DNA of 64,000 nt from JBJSXJ01 sp044235425 (GCA_044235425.1 JBIIHW010000003.1:62001-126000), one strand, 5' to 3'. Shown: positions 43,798 through 53,955, numbered from the stretch's first letter. Numbers and translations: made by a program. The notes: a model not told the origin generated them from the letters alone.

Positions 43798-45900
43798 TTA
43801 CCGGGTGAAGCGCCAGATATCGAGTCCGAACACCAGGATCATGAGCGTAAGCAGACAGCCCACACCAGCCAGGGTGAGTGCTGTTTGAACACGCTCATTC
43901 ATCGGTTTGCGGAATAGCCCTTCCCAGAGCAAAAACATGATGTGTCCACCATCAAGTGCTGGGATGGGTAGCAGGTTGAGCACCGCTAGATTCGCACTGA
44001 GGAATGTCAAAAACATGAGTAGAGCTGGCAGACCCTTGGAGGCTTCGGAAGCGGCGATGGTGCCAATGGAGAGCGGTCCGCCGAGATTCTTCACCGAAAC
44101 CTTGCCGCGGAAAAGTTGGATCACCATACCGCCCACTCGCCGCGCATCTTCTTTCGTTTGTCGCCCGCCGAGCGACAAGGCTTCGCTCCACGAATCAGCC
44201 ACCAAAATCTCCGACTTGGCTGCCGGGATAAAACCGCGCATCGAAATTGGCGTCTCGGTAGTTTGGGGATCCAGAGTAATCTGTTTTTGCCGTTCACGAT
44301 TGCGGGAATAGGTGAGCTGAACTTGAACACCGTCGTAGAGCCATTGCAACGTGGACTCCACCATCAGCCAATGTTCATTTCCTTCTCCCAGAACTAGCGG
44401 TTTGCTGAAATCCATGGGGAATGATTCGTTCTTCTTCTTAATTTCATCCGAGACGATGAAGCCCACGTCCTCGATGCGATCACCCGGTTGCAACCCAATT
44501 TTTTGAGCGGGAGAGTCCGGCTCGATGGCGGCAATCTCATTACTGATTTCGTAGCAGATTCCCAGTGCGTCGACCCCCAACACGGGACGATCGATCGGAT
44601 CCTCGGCCGATGAACTGGACTGCGGCACTTGGAGAGTCATTTTGACGGTGACTTGGCTGGTAGCTGACTGCTCCTCGTCGGTGCGTTCAAGAACGACGTC
44701 AACTTCCTGATCGAAGTAACGTGCAATGCGATAGGGCAACGTGATTGGATCGGCAATCGGTTCATCGCCGACGGCAAGCAGACGATCACCGATCTTAATT
44801 CCAGCCTTGTCGGCGGGTGAATCGGGGCGGACGCCCGTAATCGCACCGGCTTTCATCACCACACCGATTGACCGTCGCATCTGGGGCTCCACGGTCACTT
44901 CGAGCAGTTGCACCGCATCCTCGCCTTCGGCACTGGAGCCTTTCTGAGCGGGTAGCGAGCGGCGGACCTGGCAGACGATGGGCTGGCTGATGTTACGCCA
45001 CAGGGCCTGCTGGAGCGTGGCGCCGTTCGTCACCGGTTGTCCGTTGATGGCGAGGATCTCATCCCGCGGTTTCAGCGCGGCATTTCCGGCGGCCAGATGA
45101 GGCACAGCTGGAAGAGCGGAATTGAGTTGATTGGTGATGGCGTTGCGAATGCCAATTGTCGGTCGCTCTTGGCCACCCATGTTGAGCAGACGGGGGCGCA
45201 GTGCGATCGCCTCTTCTTCGCCACTGGGTCGACGAACCACCATCTGCAAATCGCTCTCGGCGCCGTTGAGTCCCACGCCTTGGACCAGATCCCAGTCGTA
45301 GCGCAGATGATCGCTATGCGCCCCTTGTTTCCCGATCTGCACGATGCGATCGCCCGTTTGCAGGCCGGCGTTCCAGGCTGGCGAGCCGGGTACGACGGCG
45401 CCGATCTCACAGGGCGAATAGGGAACACCTTGTCGATAGGCGATCGCCGCAAAGATCACCGCGAAGATCAGATTCATGATCACGCCGGCGGAGATGATGA
45501 GCAATCGCTGCGGTACGGATTTAGCGGGAAAGCTGCGCGGATCGAGCTGAATCGTTTGACCATCCTCACCCACCACGCGAGTCCGCGCCGACTCTTCTTC
45601 CGCCTTCCGCGGATCGTCATCTTGGCCGAGCATTTTCACGTAGCCGCCCAGTGGCAGAATGCCAATCCCATATTCGGTTTCTCCCCACTTGAAGTGAACC
45701 AGCTTGCTTGGCAGCTTGAAGGGGCCGATACCGATGGGAACGTCGAAGCCGACATAGAACTTCTCGCACTTCACGCCGCAGGCCTTTGCGGCCAGGAAGT
45801 GTCCAAGTTCATGCACGAAAATCACGAATCCCAAACCGGCGACACCTTTGGCGATCGCAATCCACGATTCGGGGTTTGCATACCAGGGCGTCGCCGCCAT
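43798..45900 (-). CDS. rseP: RIP metalloprotease RseP (site-2 protease, M50)
   Basis: 700 residues from ATG 45900, whose A is shared with the dxr stop codon (TGATG). Zinc motif HELGH (30-34) lies in the first membrane helix, and NLLPIPALDGGH near the C-terminus carries the second-site LDG. Between them are PDZ-like domains (GSPAWNAGLQTGDRIVQIG, DSPADKAGIKIGDRLLAVG, DSPAQKIGLQPGDRIEDVG), three copies against two in E. coli RseP (450 residues), which explains the extra length. It cleaves membrane substrates such as anti-sigma factors within the bilayer. Its neighbour dxr is a common partner in bacteria. Confidence 0.93.
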   Translation of the reverse strand: MAATPWYANPESWIAIAKGVAGLGFVIFVHELGHFLAAKACGVKCEKFYVGFDVPIGIGPFKLPSKLVHFKWGETEYGIGILPLGGYVKMLGQDDDPRKAEEESARTRVVGEDGQTIQLDPRSFPAKSVPQRLLIISAGVIMNLIFAVIFAAIAYRQGVPYSPCEIGAVVPGSPAWNAGLQTGDRIVQIGKQGAHSDHLRYDWDLVQGVGLNGAESDLQMVVRRPSGEEEAIALRPRLLNMGGQERPTIGIRNAITNQLNSALPAVPHLAAGNAALKPRDEILAINGQPVTNGATLQQALWRNISQPIVCQVRRSLPAQKGSSAEGEDAVQLLEVTVEPQMRRSIGVVMKAGAITGVRPDSPADKAGIKIGDRLLAVGDEPIADPITLPYRIARYFDQEVDVVLERTDEEQSATSQVTVKMTLQVPQSSSSAEDPIDRPVLGVDALGICYEISNEIAAIEPDSPAQKIGLQPGDRIEDVGFIVSDEIKKKNESFPMDFSKPLVLGEGNEHWLMVESTLQWLYDGVQVQLTYSRNRERQKQITLDPQTTETPISMRGFIPAAKSEILVADSWSEALSLGGRQTKEDARRVGGMVIQLFRGKVSVKNLGGPLSIGTIAASEASKGLPALLMFLTFLSANLAVLNLLPIPALDGGHIMFLLWEGLFRKPMNERVQTALTLAGVGCLLTLMILVFGLDIWRFTR

Positions 45901-47063
45901 CAACAACCAATCCACTTTGCCACCTCTTGCCGAGCCCAACGATCGAGCTGCAGTAAAACGTCTAACGACGGATTTGAATCATAATCATGATTGGCCAGCA
46001 CCGCTTCGCAAGCTGGCACAATGCGGTTGTAGGCCAAACGTTCGTCTAGGAAAGCCGCCACGGCTGCTTCATTGGCGGCATTCAGAACGGCCCCCGTCGT
46101 CCCGCCCTGGTGAGCAACTTGGAAACCGAGCTTGAGTGCTGGAAACCGCTCCAGATCGGGCGGTTCAAAATCCAAATGAAAGCTGGTCTGCCAAGGCATT
46201 TTCGGAGCGGGACAGGGGTAACGTTCAGGATACGTGAGTGCATACTGAATCGGCAACTTCATGTCGGGTGGGCTGAGCTGTGCGACCACCGACCCATCAC
46301 GAAACTCGACCAGCGAATGCACAATCGACTGCGGATGAATCATGACGTCGATCTGCTCGGCTGGAAAGCCGAATAACCAGCGGGCTTCGATGATTTCCAA
46401 AGATTTGTTCATCATGGTCGCCGAATCGACGGTGATCTTGCGGCCCATGTTCCAGGTGGGATGAGCGAGTGCGTCGGCGACCGTTACCCGCTCCAGTTGC
46501 TCCCGGGTGTGTCGTCGAAACGGACCGCCACTCGCCGTCAAAATTACCTTCGCCACGTCCGCTCGCCGCCCTGCCGCCAGCAGCTGAAAGACCGCACTAT
46601 GCTCGCTGTCGACCGGTACGACGGAGACTTGGCGAGCGGCCGCGAGCTGCATGACTTGCGGGCCCGCCATCACCAGCGTTTCTTTGTTAGCGAGCGCGAC
46701 CGGTTTACCGGCATCGAGTGCGGCCCAGGTGCCCAGCAGACCGGCACTACCCACGATCGCCGAGACAACGACATCCACCTCCCCCTCGCTCACCATGCTC
46801 GCCACGGCGTCACTGCCGGTTCGCACCAGTGTGCCTGGGGGGAGTTGGGAGTGGTCCAGGCGAGCGGCGGCGGCCGGATCGGTCACGGTCACCCAGCGCG
46901 GGCGAAACTGCCGAATCTGCTCGGTCAGCAGCTCAACTTGCGAATTTGCCGAAAGGCCCACCACTTGGAACCGCTCGGGAGCCGCGGCGACGACATCGAG
47001 TGTGCTGCGGCCAATACTGCCTGTGGAGCCAAGGATGACGAGGTTTCGGGGACGCAACGACAT
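45900..47063 (-). CDS. dxr: 1-deoxy-D-xylulose 5-phosphate reductoisomerase
   Basis: 387 residues if started at ATG 47063, the usual family N-terminus (LVILGSTGSIGRSTLDVV); in-frame ATG 47102 and TTG 47129 lie upstream. NADPH-binding GSTGSIG is at 12-18; VPVDSEHSAVFQ and ASGGPFR, GRKITVDSATMMNKSLEIIEA and the MIHPQSIVHSLVEF motif form the metal/substrate site. It makes MEP from DXP, the committed step of the non-mevalonate isoprenoid pathway. It overlaps the RseP start by one base, so the two are translationally linked. Confidence 0.96.
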   Translation of the reverse strand: MSLRPRNLVILGSTGSIGRSTLDVVAAAPERFQVVGLSANSQVELLTEQIRQFRPRWVTVTDPAAAARLDHSQLPPGTLVRTGSDAVASMVSEGEVDVVVSAIVGSAGLLGTWAALDAGKPVALANKETLVMAGPQVMQLAAARQVSVVPVDSEHSAVFQLLAAGRRADVAKVILTASGGPFRRHTREQLERVTVADALAHPTWNMGRKITVDSATMMNKSLEIIEARWLFGFPAEQIDVMIHPQSIVHSLVEFRDGSVVAQLSPPDMKLPIQYALTYPERYPCPAPKMPWQTSFHLDFEPPDLERFPALKLGFQVAHQGGTTGAVLNAANEAAVAAFLDERLAYNRIVPACEAVLANHDYDSNPSLDVLLQLDRWARQEVAKWIGC

Positions 47064-47235
47064 CGTCGACTCACAGCGGTTAAAGACCAAAGGATGCGGC
47101 ATTGTAAATAGGCCACTTTCCGGGAGCAACGCCTAAGCCCCCGATGGGACATGGGCGAAACGCGCCCTTGGGCTGTAAGGACGACCGGAACAGGGACGAC
47201 TTGTCTGACAATCTCCCCGGGGCGACTGGTCTGTG

Positions 47236-47241
47236 TATAAT
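47236..47241 (+). promoter_or_regulatory. Candidate -10 box upstream of ftsH
   Basis: A perfect TATAAT lies about 170 bp before the ftsH start in the ~345 bp between divergent dxr and ftsH. The -35 position is CTCCCC-like and weak; TTGTCT is 29 bp away, too far. The region 47130-47409 holds no gene that I can support. Confidence 0.4.
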
Positions 47242-47409
47242 CGAGCAATCCCTGTGAACGCAGTGACGTGGCCTTGGTCGCTTGCCGGTGAAGCACGGTC
47301 CGTCGCTTGCGGTCCAACTTAGGTGAACCCGTCGGGGTTCGGGCAGTCCGTAGGGCCGTTCCGCGCGTTCTGCTACTTGAATCCTCTACTCGGATACTGA
47401 TCAGGCATT

Positions 47410-49539
47410 ATGAGCCGCGACGAAAACAACTTGCCCCGTTCTTCCGACAGCAAATCCTCCAGTGGCGGTCCGCCGCTGGTCTGGTACCTCGCCGCCGCCC
47501 TCTTCGGCATGGCGATCATCGGCTGGATGATCATGAGTGCCAATCAGCAGTGGATTGACTACTCCGACCTCGTGCGACTCATCGAACGCAGTCGCCACGA
47601 AAGCTCCCGCGGACCACTGGCGGAAGGAGCGGAAGGTTACCTGGACATCGAGGTGACGACGACCACCGCTAAACGCAATAAACGCATCATTCGCTTTAGC
47701 AATCTCCACAATGTGGTGGTCGGCGAGCGAACCGTTTATGGCTATGTGGATCGAGAAATCCTGGATCGGCCGGAGGGCAGCGAAGGAGGTTCCGGTTCTG
47801 AAGCGGGGAGCAAATCCGAGCAGCGTAAGGAAAAAAATGCTCGCTTTGTCACGAATCGGCTCGGCACCGACACCGAAACGGCTCAAATCACCCAGTTGCT
47901 GCGTGATAACAACATTGATTTTGCCGTCGAGCCGCCGCCCAGCCTGCTCAAACAATACTTACCCGCGTTTTTGCTCACGACCCTGGTCGTGGTCGGCTTC
48001 ATGTTTTTCCTGCGGCGAGTGGGCGGGGTCGGCTCACCGATGCAGTTCGGACGCAGCCGAGGCAAACTCTACGCGCAGGAAGATCTAGGCGTGACCTTCA
48101 ATGATGTGGCGGGCATTGATGAGGCAGTGGAGGAACTGCGTGAAGTGGTCGACTTCCTCCGTTCACCGGACAAGTATCAGCGGCTGGGCGGACGCATCCC
48201 CAAGGGTGTCCTGCTCGTCGGTCCCCCAGGCACCGGAAAAACGCTGCTGGCGAAAGCGATCGCGGGTGAAGCAGGCGTGCCGTTCTTCAGTTTGTCCGGC
48301 TCGGACTTCGTGGAAATGTTTGTCGGTGTCGGAGCAGCTCGCGTACGCGACATGTTCCAGCAAGCCGAAGCGAAGGCTCCCTGCATCATTTTCATCGACG
48401 AACTGGATGCACTCGGCAAGAGCCGCGGTACGAGCATCATGGGTGGACATGATGAACGTGAGCAGACACTCAACGCGCTCCTTGTGGAGATGGACGGGTT
48501 CAGCTCCAACAACGGCGTGATCGTGATGGCGGCGACCAATCGTCCCGAGACTCTCGATCAAGCACTCTTGCGACCCGGTCGCTTCGATCGCCATGTACTC
48601 GTTGATCGCCCCGACATTCGCGGCCGCGAGATGATTTTGAAAGTGCATGTGAAGAGCGTGAAGCTGGATCCGTCGGTCGACCTACACGAGGTCGCCTCGT
48701 TGACACCGGGTTTTGTGGGTGCCGATCTGGCGAATCTCGTGAATGAGGCGGCGTTGCTGGCTGCCCGTAATGCTCGCACCGCAGTGGGCATGAAAGAGTT
48801 TAATGAGGGCATCGAGCGCGTCACGGCGGGACTCGAAAAGAAAAAACGCGTCATGAACGAAGATGAAAAGCTGCGAGTGGCATACCACGAAAGTGGTCAT
48901 GCTCTGGTGGCTTACAGTTTGCCGAACACTGATCCGGTTCATAAGGTGTCGATCATTCCTCGCGGTATCGCGGCACTCGGCTACACCATGCAGCGCCCAG
49001 AAGGCGATCGCTATTTGCTCACTCAGGGTGAACTGGAGAGTCGCATTCAAGTGCTGCTGGCCGGCACTTTGGCCGAAGAGATCATCTTTCGGGACATTTC
49101 AACGGGTGCTTCCAACGATCTCGAGCGGGCGACAGATATCGCTCGCAGCATGGTCATGGAATACGGAATGAGTCGCCTGGGGCGAGTGAATTATCGCGAA
49201 TCGAGCCGCTCGGTGTTCCTGGCGACCGCGGGCGGAGAAGAACGGACGCGATCGCACAGTGAGCAGACTTCCCGCGAAATTGATCAGGAAGTCCGCCGGA
49301 TTATCGACGAAGGAATCGAGCGAGTACGACATATTTTGGAGGTGCGTGGAGCCGCTCTCGAATCACTCACTCGGCGGTTGATGGAAGTGGAGAGCGTGGA
49401 TGCCGACGAGCTCAAGCGGATCGTGGAGGAGTCGTCACCCGGACCGCTGGTCGTGCCCGGCACCTCGCCTGCCGCGATCAAGCCGCCGATCCTGGTGAGC
49501 CCAACGGAAACTCACGACACCGCGTCCGGTGGTCGATAA
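47410..49539 (+). CDS. ftsH: ATP-dependent zinc metalloprotease FtsH
   Basis: 709 residues from ATG 47410. Two membrane helices (~24-43 and 184-201) flank a ~140-residue periplasmic domain containing an unusual Gly/Ser/Glu-rich insert (~122-142). The AAA+ module has Walker A GPPGTGKT (271-278), Walker B IIFIDELDAL (327-) and the second region of homology ATNRPETLDQALLRPGRFDR. The M41 protease domain has HESGH at 493-497. It degrades unfolded membrane proteins and some regulators. It is divergent from dxr/rseP, another membrane proteolysis gene. Confidence 0.96.
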   Translation: MSRDENNLPRSSDSKSSSGGPPLVWYLAAALFGMAIIGWMIMSANQQWIDYSDLVRLIERSRHESSRGPLAEGAEGYLDIEVTTTTAKRNKRIIRFSNLHNVVVGERTVYGYVDREILDRPEGSEGGSGSEAGSKSEQRKEKNARFVTNRLGTDTETAQITQLLRDNNIDFAVEPPPSLLKQYLPAFLLTTLVVVGFMFFLRRVGGVGSPMQFGRSRGKLYAQEDLGVTFNDVAGIDEAVEELREVVDFLRSPDKYQRLGGRIPKGVLLVGPPGTGKTLLAKAIAGEAGVPFFSLSGSDFVEMFVGVGAARVRDMFQQAEAKAPCIIFIDELDALGKSRGTSIMGGHDEREQTLNALLVEMDGFSSNNGVIVMAATNRPETLDQALLRPGRFDRHVLVDRPDIRGREMILKVHVKSVKLDPSVDLHEVASLTPGFVGADLANLVNEAALLAARNARTAVGMKEFNEGIERVTAGLEKKKRVMNEDEKLRVAYHESGHALVAYSLPNTDPVHKVSIIPRGIAALGYTMQRPEGDRYLLTQGELESRIQVLLAGTLAEEIIFRDISTGASNDLERATDIARSMVMEYGMSRLGRVNYRESSRSVFLATAGGEERTRSHSEQTSREIDQEVRRIIDEGIERVRHILEVRGAALESLTRRLMEVESVDADELKRIVEESSPGPLVVPGTSPAAIKPPILVSPTETHDTASGGR

Positions 49540-49821
49540 ATGGGCTCATAACGGGCGCGATGAAATCAGCGGGTTGGCAATCGTGTTTGGCGAGAGTTCC
49601 AGGCGTTTCACGTCTGGCTGTCGCATGCCGCGGCTCCGCCGTTCAGAATGACGGGTCGATGAATCACCTCGCTAGCGTCCGGCTTTGAACCTTCGTAGGA
49701 TCCTCTCGTGACAAACTGACTAGTAGGTGAACAGGAATAGCGCTGGATCGATGTTGTCTTTTGCCTCGCGAAAGTGACGAGGAACAAAAAACAGTTACGG
49801 TTCTGCTGCGGAGCAATAGGC

Positions 49822-51633
49822 ATGAAAATATTCTGGAGCACTGCTGTTATCTGGTTGTTGGTGGGTGCGAACTGCGTAAGTGCCGAGCAGCCGGCCGCTC
49901 GACTGCGACGACCTGTCGCTCTGCAGCTCACGCCCGACGAACAGCAGCTCCTGGTCCTCAATCAGCGCTCGGGGACCCTGTCCGTGCTCGACCTGAAGCA
50001 GCAGGCGGTCGTCAACGAGCTGGCACTAGGAAAAAAGCCTACCGACTTAGTCGCGAACCGAGCCGGTTCGTTGCTGCTGATCCCGGACGAACTTGGCCAT
50101 GAGTTGTTGCTGGTCGAGGTCGCGACGTCTGGTTCGGCGAGTTCGACGTCATCGGCTGAGGGTCAAAGTGCCTCACCGTCCGTGGCGCCGATTAAGATTC
50201 GTCAACGACTTGCCGTGAGTCCATTTCCGGTGAGTGTCGTGCTGACGAAGGACGAACGTCATTGTTATGTGGCATCGCTTTGGTCGCGGCGAGTAACGGT
50301 GGTGAAGCTCCCTGAGTTTTCGACCGAACTAGCCAAAGTCGAACGTACGATTGATTTGGAGCTTGCGCCGCGGAAGTTGCTGCTGGCGCGTCAGGATGCG
50401 GTGTTGCTGGCCGCTGATTCGTTCGCGGGGAAACTTGCTGTAATCGACGTGGCGAGTCAGGCTGCCCAGCCCGTGCTGGGCCTGCGCGAATTTCCGGCTC
50501 ACAACATTCGTGGCCTGGGACTGAATGCCGACGGCTCGATGCTCATCCTGTCTCATCAGATGCTCAACGAGCTGGCGCACACGATTCGTAACGACGTTCA
50601 CTGGGGGTTACTGATGTCCAACGATCTGCGCTGGTTGAAACTCGACCAGATGATTGCCGGTGGACAGGACTTATTTGCGGGTGGCCACATGCATCCGCTG
50701 GGTGGTGCCGGCAGCGCGACGGCGGATCCGGCCGGGTTGACTCTCGCCAGCGACGGCACGGTGATTGTGGCGTTAGCGGGTGTGGGCGAGATTGCGATTG
50801 GCCAGGAGTCGGATTTTAGTTTGCATCGTACGGCGGTGGGGCAGCGACCCGTGGCTGTCGTGGCCACTCGCGATGCCAAGCTGGCTTATGTGGCGAACAT
50901 GTTCAGCGATTCCATCTCCATCGTCGACTTGGATCAGCGTGAGCGAACGAGTGATATTAGTTTGGGGCCGAATCCGGCACTGACGCTCGCCGATGAAGGC
51001 GAATTGCTGTTCTACGATGGTCGCCAATCACATGATGGCTGGATGAGTTGCCACAGTTGTCATACGGATGGACATACGAACGGACAGCTCAACGACAATT
51101 TCAGTGACAAATCGTTTGGGGCGCCGAAGCGGGTGCTGACGTTGCTGGGACGAACGGACACGGCACCCTTTGCCTGGAACGCTTCATCGCCCGACTTGGC
51201 TTCTCAAATTCGCAAATCGCTGAATGTGACGATGCAGGCGCCGAAGGATCCCAGCGACAAAATGGTGGAGGCGATTGCGGCGTATGTGGCCACGCTGGAG
51301 TCGCCACCATCGGTGGATCGGCTACGCGGCACGCTCGATGACGCCGCGGTGAATCGTGGTCGCGAGGTTTTCGAGCAGCAGCGGTGTCAGCGGTGTCACG
51401 CGCCACCGACGTTCACGACGCCGAAGACTTACAACGTGGGACTGAAAGATCAGCAGGGTAACGACCACTTTAATCCGCCGTCTCTGCGGGGAGTGGGCCA
51501 GCGGGCGCCTTATTTTCACGACAACCGCGCCGCGACGTTGGAACGCGTATTCCGCGAATTTCGCCATCAACTCAAAGGTGATCTGACCGACGCGCAGCTC
51601 GCCGATTTACTCAGCTTTCTGCGCAGCCTGTAA
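49822..51633 (+). CDS. Secreted beta-propeller/di-haem cytochrome protein, second copy
   Basis: 603 residues from ATG 49822 (GGAG about ten bases upstream); the frame opens at 49774. Signal peptide MKIFWSTAVIWLLVGANCVS then A-E. Propeller repeats include RRPVALQLTPDEQQLLVLNQ, GKKPTDLVANRAG, GQRPVAVVATRDAKLAYVAN. Haem motifs are CHSCH at 410-414 and CQRCH at 522-526, in a cytochrome c peroxidase-like C-terminus. It is clearly paralogous to the protein at 5162 but has no DUF1501 or SDR neighbour. The ~280 bp before it (49540-49821) contain nothing recognised. Confidence 0.83.
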   Translation: MKIFWSTAVIWLLVGANCVSAEQPAARLRRPVALQLTPDEQQLLVLNQRSGTLSVLDLKQQAVVNELALGKKPTDLVANRAGSLLLIPDELGHELLLVEVATSGSASSTSSAEGQSASPSVAPIKIRQRLAVSPFPVSVVLTKDERHCYVASLWSRRVTVVKLPEFSTELAKVERTIDLELAPRKLLLARQDAVLLAADSFAGKLAVIDVASQAAQPVLGLREFPAHNIRGLGLNADGSMLILSHQMLNELAHTIRNDVHWGLLMSNDLRWLKLDQMIAGGQDLFAGGHMHPLGGAGSATADPAGLTLASDGTVIVALAGVGEIAIGQESDFSLHRTAVGQRPVAVVATRDAKLAYVANMFSDSISIVDLDQRERTSDISLGPNPALTLADEGELLFYDGRQSHDGWMSCHSCHTDGHTNGQLNDNFSDKSFGAPKRVLTLLGRTDTAPFAWNASSPDLASQIRKSLNVTMQAPKDPSDKMVEAIAAYVATLESPPSVDRLRGTLDDAAVNRGREVFEQQRCQRCHAPPTFTTPKTYNVGLKDQQGNDHFNPPSLRGVGQRAPYFHDNRAATLERVFREFRHQLKGDLTDAQLADLLSFLRSL

Positions 51634-51700
51634 GCGGTGTGAGCACCGGTCCGCAACGACCCAGCTGTCGTATTCAGGAGCCGTAGTGATCGAGCGCTGC

Positions 51701-51754
51701 GGTAATCGAGAGCCAGGCGGTAATCGATAGCCAGGCGGTAATCGAGAGCCAGGC
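51701..51754. repeat. 18-bp tandem repeat, three copies
   Basis: GGTAATCGAGAGCCAGGC at 51701-51718, with G to T at one position in the second copy, and again at 51737-51754. It lies between the convergent ends of the propeller/cytochrome gene and the small lipoprotein gene. The region 51634-51848 has no supported gene. Confidence 0.93.
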
Positions 51755-51848
51755 GGGTAAACGTCTCCACCTGTCGCCCAGCGCATGCTCAGGCATCGTG
51801 ACGTTCGCACACTCTGCCGATTCAATCTGCCGGCGGGCGTTGCCAACG

Positions 51849-52181
51849 CTACTCCGCGGTTTCGGCGGTTTCAGGCGTTTCCGGAGTGATGGGGCGGCGG
51901 CCGGCGATACCGGCGTCGAGGGACGAGAGGGGTCCGACGACCGGTTTATCGGGAACGGGCCAGCCTTCGATGTAGCCGGTACGTTGTTGGCGGTAGACTT
52001 CGGCTTCGCGGCTATTCTTGGAAAGCAGTGAGGCGGGGATGCCGCGCCACGCTGGCACTCGAGTGGACTCCGGGCTGTAGCAACCGGTGGCGGTGAGCAG
52101 ACCAAGAGAGGCAAGCAGAATCAACGGCTTGCTGCACAGCGGTAGCCTCTTCCAAAAACGACTTAGGGAAGTCGCGTTCAT
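51849..52181 (-). CDS. Small putative lipoprotein
   Basis: 110 residues from ATG 52181. An N-terminal charged segment, a hydrophobic stretch and the lipobox LTATGC (Cys at ~35) mark it as a lipoprotein. The mature part is short and polar, with YRQQRTGYIEGWPVPDKP, and ends in a Pro/Glu/Thr run (TPETPETAETAE) that looks like internal duplication. It matches no family I recognise. The gene is alone on the minus strand between the cytochrome and argH. Confidence 0.6.
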   Translation of the reverse strand: MNATSLSRFWKRLPLCSKPLILLASLGLLTATGCYSPESTRVPAWRGIPASLLSKNSREAEVYRQQRTGYIEGWPVPDKPVVGPLSSLDAGIAGRRPITPETPETAETAE

Positions 52182-52544
52182 GGCCCTGTTTCCTTTTGGT
52201 TGCCGGGCCCGGGTCGGTTCCGTCGGTGGACGGCCGCTGCGGCGGGCTCAAGGGCATCCTGTGAATTCGATACATCTGCTTGGTTCCTTGGGAGTTGCTA
52301 TCGGCGGAATGATCGGCAAACTTTACCCAGGTGGTCACTTGCGACTTTCGGTAATGCCGGAGGCGACCGCTGATCGACTGCTTAATCTGTAGGCATGCGC
52401 GCGGGCGGCGCGGGAAGGATGAATTCTGGCAACAATTGACAGTTCGTCCTAAGCCATTTACTTTGAACCAGTTGAAGTTGTTTGACCGGTCCTTGATCGT
52501 CTTCGATCGAGCGGCCGCTGGCAGCACCTTAAATCGAGGCATTC
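52182..52544. other. Intergenic region upstream of argH and the lipoprotein gene
   Basis: About 360 bp between divergent genes. Open frames crossing it on both strands show no family features. Near 52400 there is a GC-rich GCGCGCGGGCGGCGCGGG stretch, and at 52436-52464 a good promoter candidate for argH. Confidence 0.5.
52436..52464 (+). promoter_or_regulatory. Candidate sigma-70-type promoter for argH
   Basis: A perfect TTGACA (52436-52441) is followed after exactly 17 bp by TACTTT (52459-52464). The argH start codon is 80 bp downstream. This is the best -35/-10 pair seen in the window. Confidence 0.55.
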
Positions 52545-53951
52545 TTGGCAAGTCCTTCGCGCAGCGGTGTTTTCGAGATCGCGACTGACCGTCGCGTCGA
52601 GCTGTTTACGCAGAGTATCAGTTTCGATCAGCGGCTTTACGCGCACGACATCCAGGCATCGATCGCACACGCTTCCATGCTCGCCAGCGTCGGCATCCTG
52701 GAAAAAGTCGAGTGCGAGCAGATTGTGCAGGCGCTCACGAAGATTCGTGAGCGCATCGAGGAGGGGCGGTTCGAAACCAAAATCGAACTCGAAGATATCC
52801 ACATGCACATTGAGACGGCTCTGATTCGCCGCCTCGACGACATCGGCCGCAAGCTCCATACCGCTCGCAGTCGCAACGACCAGGTGGCGACCGACCTGCG
52901 GCTCTGGGTCCGTGACGCGTTGGAGCGAGTCGATGGGAAGCTTGTGGAGTTGCAGCGGGCGTTTGTCTATCGCTGCGCGGTGGACGAGGATGTGATCCTG
53001 CCTGGCTATACGCACCTACAGCGGGCTCAACCGGTCCTTGCTGCCCACTACTGGCTTGCCTACTGCGAGAAGCTGGAGCGGGATCGGGGGCGGGTGGCGG
53101 ATTGTCGGAAGCGGACGAATGTTTGCAGTCTGGGTGCGGCCGCGCTGGCGGGCACCACGTTGCCGATTGACCGCGACGACGTTGCCGCTCGACTGGGTTT
53201 CGAAGCCGTCGCCGCCAACAGCTTGGATGTTTCGAGCGATCGCGATTTTGTGATTGAAGCGGCGTTCGTCCTGTCGCTCATCGCCGCCCATCTGAGTACG
53301 TGGGCGGAGGAGTGGATTTTATGGTCGACGGTGGAGTTTGATTTTTTGAAGTTGCCGCAGGAGTTCTGCACTGGCTCGTCGATCATGCCGCAGAAAATCA
53401 ACCCAGACGTGCTCGAACTGACTCGTGGCAAATCGGCTCGCGTGATTGGCAATTTACAGACCTTGTTGGTACTCGTTAAAGGTTTACCGCTCGCTTACAA
53501 CCGCGATCTGCAAGAAGACAAAGTGCCGCTCTTCGACTCGTTCGATACGGTCGAGGCCTGTTTGGAATTGGCAGCCGCGATTGTGCTGGGGGCGCGGCTG
53601 AATCGTCCCGCCATCGCCGCTCGCATCGATCGCGGATTCCTCGATGCGACAACCTTGATGGAATATTTCATTAAGCGTGGAGTGCCGCAACGAACCGCTC
53701 ATCATCTGGTCGGTGCACTGGTGCGCAAGGCGATGGAACGTGGCGTGCGGCTGGCCGATTTGGCGCTCAGTGACTTCCAGGAATTACAGCCGGACCTGGA
53801 CGACAGCGTGTATGGAGTTTTGGGAGTTGAAAATGCGGTGCGAGCGTTCGTGAGTTACGGATCGACGGCACCCGCTGAAGTCGCTCGACAGGTTGAGCGC
53901 TGGAAGCAGCGTTTAGGTACAGATTTGTTAGAAATCGAACAGACGTCGTGA
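52545..53951 (+). CDS. argH: Argininosuccinate lyase
   Basis: 468 residues from TTG 52545 with GAGG five bases upstream. Fumarase/ASL superfamily motifs: SRNDQVATDLRLW, the catalytic-His region GYTHLQRAQPV and the signature GSSIMPQKINPD starting at residue 277. It splits argininosuccinate into arginine and fumarate. The N-terminal WGGRF seen in most ArgH proteins is replaced by RSGVFEIATDRR, a small deviation. The HEAT-repeat gene begins 4 bp after its stop and may share its transcript. No other arg gene is near. Confidence 0.95.
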   Translation: MASPSRSGVFEIATDRRVELFTQSISFDQRLYAHDIQASIAHASMLASVGILEKVECEQIVQALTKIRERIEEGRFETKIELEDIHMHIETALIRRLDDIGRKLHTARSRNDQVATDLRLWVRDALERVDGKLVELQRAFVYRCAVDEDVILPGYTHLQRAQPVLAAHYWLAYCEKLERDRGRVADCRKRTNVCSLGAAALAGTTLPIDRDDVAARLGFEAVAANSLDVSSDRDFVIEAAFVLSLIAAHLSTWAEEWILWSTVEFDFLKLPQEFCTGSSIMPQKINPDVLELTRGKSARVIGNLQTLLVLVKGLPLAYNRDLQEDKVPLFDSFDTVEACLELAAAIVLGARLNRPAIAARIDRGFLDATTLMEYFIKRGVPQRTAHHLVGALVRKAMERGVRLADLALSDFQELQPDLDDSVYGVLGVENAVRAFVSYGSTAPAEVARQVERWKQRLGTDLLEIEQTS

Positions 53952-53955
53952 TGTC

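Noticed and set aside
45037..45984. 315-codon plus-strand frame opposite the RseP gene
   Set aside because: Shadow of the GC-rich coding strand; no signal, motif or ribosome-binding site.
52012..52551. 179-codon minus-strand frame covering the lipoprotein gene's upstream region
   Set aside because: It overlaps the lipoprotein gene in another frame and crosses the probable argH promoter; composition is not protein-like.
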